Made by a program: the position numbers and the translations under genes
Notes under the pieces: generated by a model
The model's database searches: none
Seen by the model: only the letters and a program-made list of their open reading frames with translations
Told to the model about the DNA's origin: nothing
Shown here: positions 1-5,771 of the stretch, piece by piece
Layout of the letters: each line of letters starts with the position of its first letter
Position numbering within the stretch: position 1 is the stretch's first letter
From: Nostoc sp. CHAB 5715
Lineage (GTDB): Bacteria; Cyanobacteriota; Cyanobacteriia; Cyanobacteriales; Nostocaceae
Direction of reading: 5' to 3'
Assembly: GCF_020829685.1 (NCBI RefSeq)
Contig: NZ_JAIVFR010000458.1
Location: 1 to 5,771 of the forward strand
DNA length: 5,771 nucleotides

Positions 1-1
1 T

Positions 2-127
2 CCCGCAAGGAACTGAAGTTCCTTGCTAATAGCTTAAGTCATCTAAAGATGACTAAATAATCCGAAAAATTTTTAGTCTACTTCAGTAGACTTGAGCTAT
101 TAGCCTTGGAATTCATTCCAAGGCGGG
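2..127. repeat. Structured inverted-repeat element with four perfect hairpins
   Basis: Four perfect hairpins with two-base loops lie at 5-26 (10-bp stem), 37-54 (8 bp), 75-92 (8 bp) and 103-124 (10 bp). A long-range stem CTAATAGCT (26-34) with AGCTATTAG (95-103) joins the inner and outer pairs, and CCC (2-4) pairs with GGG (125-127). The right half, reverse-complemented, aligns to the left half without gaps. Both halves read CCCGC, 8-base half-stem, GA, half-stem, then GCTAATAGCT-y-AAGTC, 4-base half-stem, two-base loop, half-stem, GACTAAA. The half-stems differ between the arms but each is self-complementary. The pattern suggests a MITE-like mobile repeat or a structured RNA. I recall similar sequences between genes of filamentous cyanobacteria but cannot verify this. 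The element may continue left of the window, although base 1 does not pair with base 128. No ORF lies within it. Confidence 0.85.
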
Positions 128-239
128 CGTGGAAGCTAACAGATAATAGATTTCTAGCTTAAGTTGACACGTATGAGCATTGCTAAACCCCTACAACAGA
201 TGTGGTTCAAATACATGAAAACTGCTGTAAGTACAAGAA

Positions 240-347
240 AGAAGAAAGAAAAACGAACCGCGAACGCGAGTGCGTCTTTAAGAGTTGGACGCAAAGGACA
301 CGTACCCCTGCTCTTAAGCAAGCTACGCGCAGCGTCTCGCAGAGAAG
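240..347. repeat. Degenerate cyanobacterial interspersed repeat sequence
   Basis: The segment is purine-rich and then GC-rich, with small self-complementary units. GCGTC (272-276) pairs with GACGC (288-292), TTAAGAG (278-284) with CTCTTAA (311-317), and TCTC (335-338) with GAGA (342-345). The end of the segment (323-347, beginning CTACGCGCAGCGTCTCG) resembles a short dispersed palindromic repeat that I recall as frequent in Nostoc-type intergenic DNA. That resemblance is from memory and is not a database result. Similarity may extend from about 216 to 400. The segment carries frames open by chance on the plus strand, which could be mis-annotated as a small basic protein. Confidence 0.45.
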
Positions 348-473
348 AAAGAAATTAAAAGGGTTTGGTGCAGCCTCACAGATAAATGGTATAAATTGGT
401 GAAATTTTGAATAATAATGTAGATTTGATTGAGCATTGGTAACCGAATTGCAAAAAAAACAGTCTACGTCTTG

Positions 474-490
474 AGATAGATTGTCTATTT
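474..490. promoter_or_regulatory. Short palindrome, possible operator
   Basis: ATAGA (476-480), a TTG spacer (481-483) and TCTAT (484-488) make a perfect 5-bp inverted repeat. It extends by a G/T wobble and an A-T pair to 474-490. It lies 55-71 bases before the TTG start of the XRE gene. Its size suits a dimeric helix-turn-helix protein, so autoregulation by the downstream product is possible. Nothing in the sequence proves it. Confidence 0.25.
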
Positions 491-515
491 GCCAAAACTA
501 AGCAAAATTTATAGA
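489..515 (+). promoter_or_regulatory. Weak candidate promoter for the two-gene operon
   Basis: TTGCCA (489-494) and TATAGA (510-515) resemble sigma-70 -35 and -10 boxes, but the 15-base spacing is shorter than the usual 16-18. The second TATAGA, at 519-524, is 24 bases away and fits worse. The position, 30-56 bases upstream of the first start codon, is sensible. This is the best match I found and is still weak. Confidence 0.2.
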
Positions 516-525
516 ATTTATAGAA
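508..525. repeat. Tandem 9-bp direct repeat
   Basis: TTTATAGAA occurs twice back to back (508-516 and 517-525), immediately upstream of the ribosome-binding site of the XRE gene. It may be a duplicated -10 region, a repeated protein-binding half-site, or simple slippage in AT-rich DNA. Confidence 0.6.
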
Positions 526-527
526 AT

Positions 528-533
528 AAAGGA
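528..533 (+). promoter_or_regulatory. Ribosome-binding site of the XRE gene (bears on start choice)
   Basis: AAAGGA ends 11 bases before the TTG at 545 and 20 bases before the ATG at 554. The spacing favours the TTG start, or leaves the ATG without a well-placed Shine-Dalgarno motif. The same hexamer precedes the kinase gene. Confidence 0.5.
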
Positions 534-544
534 CTTTATAAAGT

Positions 545-844
545 TTGAGTCGTATGCCTTTCCATCAGGATTACCTTGGTGTTGAACAACCAGCTGTGGG
601 TCAATTGATTCGGGAACTCCGGCAAACCCTGAAGCTGACACAAAAGAAGTTTGCAACTCAACTCGGTGTCACGTTTCCAACGATCAATCGCTGGGAAAAC
701 GGACATGCGACTCTTTCTCCTTTGGCACTTAAGCAAATTGACACTCTGCTAAACCAATTGTCTGAGTCACCCGATGCCGCCTTACAAAAACGCACTCAGA
801 CAATCCGAGAAAAATACTTTCCGACAAAGGATCTGAAAGCATGA
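545..844 (+). CDS. Small XRE/Cro-CI-type helix-turn-helix DNA-binding protein
   Basis: This is a likely sequence-specific DNA-binding regulator of 99 residues from TTG 545, or 96 from ATG 554. An in-frame stop at 539-541 bars any longer form. The TTG is chosen because AAAGGA (528-533) is well spaced for it. The ATG remains plausible because the protein from MPFHQDYLGV onward looks like a natural N-terminus. The Cro/CI fold spans about residues 18-72 (TTG numbering). TQKKFATQLG (32-41) is the first helix of the HTH, and TFPTINRWENG (43-53) is the recognition helix with the typical W-E-N-G ending. The 27-residue tail (73-99) is polar and charged. There is no receiver, ligand-binding or membrane segment. 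Its stop overlaps the kinase start in ATGA, so the two are made together. It may regulate its own operon through the palindrome at 474-490, or serve as partner or output of the kinase. Both ideas are inference. An antitoxin is less likely, as no toxin-like gene adjoins it. Confidence 0.9.
   Translation: MSRMPFHQDYLGVEQPAVGQLIRELRQTLKLTQKKFATQLGVTFPTINRWENGHATLSPLALKQIDTLLNQLSESPDAALQKRTQTIREKYFPTKDLKA
826..831 (+). promoter_or_regulatory. Ribosome-binding site of the hybrid kinase gene
   Basis: AAAGGA lies inside the end of the XRE gene, 9 bases before ATG 841. This is near-ideal spacing and fixes the kinase start at the ATGA overlap. Confidence 0.75.
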
Positions 845-3800
845 AGGCAGAGGAACACAAGGCTTGGGCTGAAAACCTCTTTGTTGGTGGCGGCGAGATA
901 GGTGCATTGTTGAGATCGCACAATTGGTCGCAAACGCCGCTAGGGGCTGTTAAAACCTGGCCGGACAGCCTAAAAACGGCTGTGCAGATCCTGTTGACAG
1001 AACTCGATCAAGCCCAGCAGCCAGAAAAAACCCAGCTAGGATCTGATCTGCCGCCGGTTAGCACATCAACAGATGCCTTGCGTCAAGCTGCCCAAGCCGA
1101 TGCGTTTCGAGTCAAGCTTACCAATGCGCTACGCCCTCTGACTGACGCTAATGAGATTCAGGCGATCGCAGTCCGCATTTTGGGCGATTCTCTAGGCGCA
1201 AGCCGCGTTATTTACATTGAAGTATTACCGGGCAGCAAAGAGATCATCGTTCATAAAAACTACACGAACGGTGTTGCCGAACTGAGCGGGCTGTACCATC
1301 TGGAAGACTTCGGACGCAACCTGACAGATGACCATCGAGCAGGGCAAACGGCGATCGTTCCTGATGTGGCAAACTACCCTAAATACACAGCCAGCCAGAA
1401 AGCAAGGTATAGATCAATCGATATTGCCGCGCATATTGATGTGCCGCTGATCAAGAACAATCAATTTGTCGCGTTGCTGGCGGTGCATCAGGCAAACCCT
1501 CGCCAGTGGACAGAAGACGAGGTGAAACGAGTCGAGGAAACAGCAGAGCAGACGTGGGCAGCCGTCGAGCGCACCGAACTCGAACAGCAACTGTGGAAGT
1601 TCGACGCGCTTGTTGCTGTAATTCCCGATTTTATTTACACCTTTGATTTGGCGGGACGGTTCACGTATGTCAGCCCGGCGTTGCTCAATCTTTGGCAGAA
1701 AACTTCGGATGAAGCTTTGGGAAAGAACTTTTTTGAACTGGATTATCCAACCGATTTAGCGACCCGACTTCAGCAACAGATTCAACAAGTGATCGCCACG
1801 CGCCAGCCGCTCAACGATGAAACGCCCTACACTAGCGCAATCGGCACGCGTGCCTATGAATACATTTTCGTGCCACTTTTGGGCATAAACGGCGCAGTAG
1901 ATGCAGTTGCAGGCGTGACGCGAGACATCACTGATCGCAAACAGGTAGAGCAAGCTTTGCACCAAAGCGAGAAGCAGGCTCGAAATATTCTGGAGAGCAT
2001 CTCTGAAGCCTTCTTTGCACTGGATGAGAACTGGCAGTTTACCTATATGAATCCATCTGCCGAAACACTACTAGATCGCACTTCAGGCGATTTAGTTGGC
2101 AAGAATTTGTGGGAAGAGTATCCAGGACTCATTAGCAATGAGTTGGCGCAGATTTACTGGAGCGCCATGCGCGATCGTGTGGCCGCGTCATTGACCGCGT
2201 TTTACCCGGATCACGATCGCTGGTACGAAGTTCGCACCTACCCCGCCCCAAACGGTATCACCGTTTATTTGAGGAATGTTACCGAGCAGATTCAAACTAC
2301 CGCAACCCTGCGTCAATCCGAAGAACGCTACCGGACGCTGTTTGAGTCGATCGATGAAGGCTTCTGCATTATTGAAGTGCTATTTGACGAAAATGATACG
2401 CCAAGTGCCTCCGGCAGTGTGCTTCGTGCCAGCGACTACCGCTTCTTAGAGATCAATCCCACCTTTGAGCAACAAACGGGACTTCGACAAGCAGTCGGGA
2501 AAACGGCGCGTCAGTTAGTTCCAGATTTAGAAGACCATTGGATTCAGATTTACGGTCAAGTTGCTCTAACGGGTGAACCTGCTCGCTTTGAAAATGGCTC
2601 TCTTGCAATGAACCGCTGGTTCGATGTGTATGCCTGTCGCATGGGTGAGCCGGAGGGGCGAAAAGTTGCCATTGTCTTCAAAGATATTAGCGATCGCAAA
2701 CAGGCAGAAGAATTTTCGCGGCGAACCGCCGAATTTAATGCTTTTTGCGTCTCTCTCGCCGACGCGCTCCGCCTCCTTGCCGATCCAGTAGAGATTCAGG
2801 CTACGGCCAGCCGTGTGCTGGGTGAATATCTCGGCGCGAACCGGGTGGCGTACTTCGAGGTTCGCGGCGCTGATTACGTCGTTGAGCGTGATTATGTTAA
2901 TGGAGCCGCAGCACTGGCTGGCAACTACCCGATTGATTCGTTCGGCCCCAAGCTGCTCGCAGCCTACCGCACTGGTCGCGCTGTGTCCGCGTCTAATGTG
3001 GAAGCCGATCCCAACCTGTCCCCAGATCAGCAAGCAGCCTATGCCGCGATCCAGATCGGTGCTTACATCTGTATACCCCTGGTCAAGAAGGGCGAGTTCG
3101 TAGCGGGGCTGGCAGTTCACACATCCGAACCGCGAGCTTGGACGCCGGACGAGGTGTCCTTGGCGGAAGAAGTAGCCGAGCGCACTTGGGCGGCAGTCGA
3201 ACGTGTCCGCGCTGAAGCAGCCTTGCGCGAATCGGAGGAGAAATACCGCACGCTGTTCGATTCGATTGACGAAGGTTTTTGTCTGGTCGAAGTTTTATTC
3301 GACGATGCCGGAAAGGCAGTTGATTACCGCTTTCTTGAAACCAATCCGGCATTCTTGAACATCACCGCGCTCGAAAACGCAATTGGCAAAACCGGCCGCG
3401 AGTTGGTGCCGGACATTGAGCCGCACTGGGCTGAAACTTTCGGTAAAGTCGTCAAAACAAGACAGCCCGAACGGTGGGTCAACAGTTCCGAAGCGATGGG
3501 GTTCTGGTTCGATTTGTATGCTTTCCCGGTGGACGAGCCCCAAGAGCATAAAGTCGCCATTATTTTCAGCAACATCACGGAGCGCAAACAAGCCGAACGA
3601 CAAGTGGAGTTTTTGACCGAGTTAAGCCGAAGACTCGGCACGGTGACGGATGCAGTGGAAATCAACCGCATCGTCACGCGCGAAGTCGGAACGTTTTTGA
3701 ACGGGCATCGCTGCTATTATCTCGATGTCACGCCGGACGGCAGCCAGGTAACGGTTCTACCCGATTGGCGGCTCGACGGATCAGATCTTGCCGGAACTTA

Positions 3801-5667
3801 TGACCTTTCCCTTTTCGGCGCGAAGGAATGGTGGGAAACAGCGGCACGTTTACCGTTCGGGATTGACGACGTGAACGTGCATCCGTGGACAAAGGATTTC
3901 GCCGACAATTACACGCTCATCAATATGCAATCCTACGTCATCGCACCGTTTGTCCGTGAAGGGCGTTGGGTGGCTTCGATCGGAGTCAGTTCCAACAAGC
4001 CGCGCCATTGGACGGCGGATGAGATGTTGTTGCTGGAAAACGTTGCAGCGCGCGTCGCTCCGCTGATCGAACGCGCCCGTACCGAAGCAGCACTGCGCGA
4101 CAGCGAAAACCGCTTTCGCATGGCGATCGAAGCTGCCCAATTAGGCACCTGGGACTGGAATCTGATCACGAATCAATTGATTTGGGATGAGGGTTGCAAA
4201 GCCATGTTTGGCTTACCACCAGAAGCTCTTTGCAGCATTGAGGTCTTTTTTGCAGGACTGCACCCCGACGATCGCGAACGACTAGAACAGGTGCTGCAAT
4301 GGACTTTGAATTCAGCCAGCAGTGGCAAGTATGACGTAGAATATCGCACGATCGGGATTCAGGATGGGGTTGAACGGTGGATTGCGGCCAGAGGACAGGT
4401 TTACTTTGATGCTGCCGACAAGCCACGACGCTTTGTCGGCACTGTACTCAATATCACTGAGCAAAAACGCATTGAGGCAGAACGAGAACAACTCCTTGCC
4501 CGTGAGCAAGCCGCAAGAGAGGCAGCCGATCGCGCCAACCGGATCAAAGATGAGTTTTTGGCGGTGCTGTCTCATGAATTGCGATCGCCTCTCAACCCGA
4601 TCTTGGGCTGGACGCACTTACTACAAAACGGCAAACTGAGCGAAGCCCGGAGAGCCGAAGCCTTGAAAATTATCGAGCGCAATGCCAATCTACAGACGCA
4701 ACTAATCGAAGATTTGCTCGACATCTCCCGCATCATGCAGGGCAAACTAAGCTTAACAGCGGCTCCGGTCAGTTTAAACTTTGTGATTTCTGCCGCCGTT
4801 GAAACGGTGCGTTTGGCAGCAGAAGCAAAAAATATTGCGATCGCTCTCGATCTTGACTCTGAGATGGCTTTGATTTCTGGCGATGCAGCTCGCTTGCAAC
4901 AAGTGATGTGGAATTTGCTTACTAATGCGGTTAAGTTTACACCCAACGGTAGACAAGTGACCGTTGAACTGCGGCAACTCGACGGGCTAGCTCAGATTCG
5001 GGTAATCGATACTGGCAAAGGCATCAATCCACAGTTTTTGCCCCATGTATTTGAGTATTTTCGGCAAGAAGACGGCTCAACGACACGCAAATTTGGCGGG
5101 TTGGGATTGGGCCTTGCGATCGTGCGGCAAATTGTAGAAATGCACGGGGGCACAGTCACAGCAGAAAGTCAGGGTGAGAATCAAGGCGCAACCTTCATCA
5201 TCCAATTGCCCCTCATGCAGCAGGCAACATCGATCGCATCCGAACCAATCCACACACAGACAGAAGCAGAAGTGCCTTTAGACGGCATTCAAATTTTGCT
5301 CGTGGATGATGAGCCAGATACCCGCGAGTTTCAGGCATTTGTGCTGTCACAAAGCGGGGCAAATGTGACAGCCGTCGCTTCTGGCTTAGAAGCTTTGCAA
5401 GCTTTAGAGCAGTTCACTCCTGACGTGCTAGTGAGTGACATAGGCATGGCACAGATGGACGGCTATATGCTGATGCAGCAGATTCGATCTCGCCCACCGA
5501 ATCAAGGAGGAACCATTCGGGCGATCGCACTGACCGCTTATGCCGCAGAAATTGACCAACAAAGAGCACTTCAGGTAGGATTTCAAACTCACATTACAAA
5601 ACCTGTAGACCCAGAGAAGTTAGTGAGGGCGATTGCAAACTTGCTAGAACTCTCACTGATGGCGTAA
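841..5667 (+). CDS. Multi-PAS/GAF hybrid sensor histidine kinase with C-terminal receiver
   Basis: This 1608-residue kinase should autophosphorylate on His and pass phosphate to its own receiver. It has no signal peptide or membrane segment, so it is probably cytoplasmic. Approximate order: WSxTPLG motif (26-52), GAF1 (88-244), PAS1 (248-372), PAS2 (376-486), PAS3 (494-622), GAF2 (628-790), PAS4 (797-920), GAF3 (923-1082), PAS5 (1086-1212), linker helix, HisKA (1236-1302), HATPase (1347-1458), receiver (1483-1600). Four PAS units end in DITDRK-type motifs (362, 615, 911, 1204). Catalytic residues are H1245 (SHELRSPLNP), N-box N1362, D1390 (DTGKGI), FEYFRQ (1404-1409) and G-box GGLGLGL (1419-1425). 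Receiver residues are D1489/D1490, phospho-acceptor D1533, T1565 and K1587. The usual Pro four residues after D1533 is Ala1537. GAF1 has no Cys, and no GAF shows the usual Cys-His bilin motif, so a phytochrome role is unlikely; the ligand is unknown. The ATG overlaps the XRE stop. PAS3/PAS4 and GAF1/GAF2 are internal duplicates, and the GAF2 region is unusually GC-rich. Confidence 0.95.
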   Translation: MKAEEHKAWAENLFVGGGEIGALLRSHNWSQTPLGAVKTWPDSLKTAVQILLTELDQAQQPEKTQLGSDLPPVSTSTDALRQAAQADAFRVKLTNALRPLTDANEIQAIAVRILGDSLGASRVIYIEVLPGSKEIIVHKNYTNGVAELSGLYHLEDFGRNLTDDHRAGQTAIVPDVANYPKYTASQKARYRSIDIAAHIDVPLIKNNQFVALLAVHQANPRQWTEDEVKRVEETAEQTWAAVERTELEQQLWKFDALVAVIPDFIYTFDLAGRFTYVSPALLNLWQKTSDEALGKNFFELDYPTDLATRLQQQIQQVIATRQPLNDETPYTSAIGTRAYEYIFVPLLGINGAVDAVAGVTRDITDRKQVEQALHQSEKQARNILESISEAFFALDENWQFTYMNPSAETLLDRTSGDLVGKNLWEEYPGLISNELAQIYWSAMRDRVAASLTAFYPDHDRWYEVRTYPAPNGITVYLRNVTEQIQTTATLRQSEERYRTLFESIDEGFCIIEVLFDENDTPSASGSVLRASDYRFLEINPTFEQQTGLRQAVGKTARQLVPDLEDHWIQIYGQVALTGEPARFENGSLAMNRWFDVYACRMGEPEGRKVAIVFKDISDRKQAEEFSRRTAEFNAFCVSLADALRLLADPVEIQATASRVLGEYLGANRVAYFEVRGADYVVERDYVNGAAALAGNYPIDSFGPKLLAAYRTGRAVSASNVEADPNLSPDQQAAYAAIQIGAYICIPLVKKGEFVAGLAVHTSEPRAWTPDEVSLAEEVAERTWAAVERVRAEAALRESEEKYRTLFDSIDEGFCLVEVLFDDAGKAVDYRFLETNPAFLNITALENAIGKTGRELVPDIEPHWAETFGKVVKTRQPERWVNSSEAMGFWFDLYAFPVDEPQEHKVAIIFSNITERKQAERQVEFLTELSRRLGTVTDAVEINRIVTREVGTFLNGHRCYYLDVTPDGSQVTVLPDWRLDGSDLAGTYDLSLFGAKEWWETAARLPFGIDDVNVHPWTKDFADNYTLINMQSYVIAPFVREGRWVASIGVSSNKPRHWTADEMLLLENVAARVAPLIERARTEAALRDSENRFRMAIEAAQLGTWDWNLITNQLIWDEGCKAMFGLPPEALCSIEVFFAGLHPDDRERLEQVLQWTLNSASSGKYDVEYRTIGIQDGVERWIAARGQVYFDAADKPRRFVGTVLNITEQKRIEAEREQLLAREQAAREAADRANRIKDEFLAVLSHELRSPLNPILGWTHLLQNGKLSEARRAEALKIIERNANLQTQLIEDLLDISRIMQGKLSLTAAPVSLNFVISAAVETVRLAAEAKNIAIALDLDSEMALISGDAARLQQVMWNLLTNAVKFTPNGRQVTVELRQLDGLAQIRVIDTGKGINPQFLPHVFEYFRQEDGSTTRKFGGLGLGLAIVRQIVEMHGGTVTAESQGENQGATFIIQLPLMQQATSIASEPIHTQTEAEVPLDGIQILLVDDEPDTREFQAFVLSQSGANVTAVASGLEALQALEQFTPDVLVSDIGMAQMDGYMLMQQIRSRPPNQGGTIRAIALTAYAAEIDQQRALQVGFQTHITKPVDPEKLVRAIANLLELSLMA

Positions 5668-5771
5668 GTCCTAACAAAGATAAATTTGTAAAATCCTAAT
5701 ATACCAAGGGTGTCGCGCCGCGCATCTGACGTAAAGAATTTATACAAGCAGGACAATCGCAGTTAAATAAG

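Larger units (their letters stand above)
128..544. other. Intergenic region without a convincing gene
   Basis: This stretch contains short open frames (for example 164-358 and 202-402) whose translations are basic and low in complexity, overlap one another in different frames, lack a ribosome-binding site and match no family I recognise. I treat them as non-coding. Features seen are a 10-base copy of TAGCTTAAGT (155-164) that repeats 30-39 of the upstream element, a weak hairpin of AAGCTA (133-138) with TAGCTT (155-160), repeat-like sequence at about 216-400, and a palindrome plus tandem repeat just before the first gene. From about 400 to 470 the sequence is AT-rich and I see nothing specific in it. 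A TTGACA at 164-169 has no matching -10 box at normal spacing. Confidence 0.6.

Noticed and set aside
1..130. CRISPR array
   Set aside because: The repeated units are inverted hairpins rather than direct repeats separated by unique spacers.
164..402. Overlapping small plus-strand open frames (64 and 66 residues)
   Set aside because: They lie in repeat-like sequence, start with TTG or GTG without a ribosome-binding site, overlap in different frames and give basic, low-complexity peptides of no recognisable family.
2566..3120. Minus-strand open frame of 184 residues opposite the kinase
   Set aside because: The plus strand here encodes well-conserved PAS3 and GAF2 modules. The antisense frame is a by-product of the high GC content and shows no domain or start signal.
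3295..3677. Two overlapping minus-strand frames of about 100-117 residues
   Set aside because: Both are antisense to the PAS4 coding region, in competing frames, with no recognisable motif.
1102..4086. Phytochrome or cyanobacteriochrome identity suggested by GAF domains in a cyanobacterial kinase
   Set aside because: GAF1 has no cysteine, and the cysteines in GAF2 (C636, C744) and GAF3 (C958) are not in a Cys-His bilin-attachment context.
5668..5771. Rho-independent terminator after the kinase
   Set aside because: The only hairpins seen are weak: ACAAA (5674-5678) with TTTGT (5685-5689), and short GCGC self-complementarity near 5714-5724. Neither is a stable GC stem followed by a T run. A TTATAC near 5740 has no matching -35 box.

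Overview
The window looks cyanobacterial. It carries five perfect copies of the HIP1 octamer GCGATCGC (starting at 1162, 2690, 4581, 4837 and 5521), against about 0.1 expected by chance in this length. It also has a long, repeat-rich intergenic region and a very large multi-PAS/GAF sensor kinase of the kind common in filamentous cyanobacteria such as Nostocales or Leptolyngbya-like lineages. I cannot name the genus from the sequence alone.

Layout: bases 1-544 hold no convincing gene. Bases 2-127 form a remarkable structured inverted repeat, with four perfect hairpins inside a larger palindrome. Bases about 216-400 look like degenerate interspersed repeat sequence of the cyanobacterial type. 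The last 70 bases before the first gene hold a short palindrome and a tandem 9-bp repeat that may be promoter or operator sequence. Two plus-strand genes follow: a 96-99 residue XRE-type DNA-binding protein (545-844) and a 1608-residue soluble hybrid histidine kinase (841-5667). Bases 5668-5771 show no gene and no clear terminator.

The two genes share a 4-base ATGA overlap and each has the same AAAGGA ribosome-binding motif upstream, so they are almost certainly co-transcribed and translationally coupled. The kinase reads, in order: a cut-down N-terminal motif, GAF, PAS, PAS, PAS, GAF, PAS, GAF, PAS, HisKA, HATPase and a C-terminal receiver. All catalytic residues are present. A reasonable inference is a sensory unit in which the kinase responds to small-molecule, redox or other cytoplasmic cues. 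The small XRE protein, which has no receiver domain of its own, would be either a regulator of the operon or an unconventional partner or output. The middle of the kinase gene (about 2761-3180) is clearly richer in G+C than the kinase core, and two of its modules are internal duplicates, so the sensor half appears to be a mosaic.
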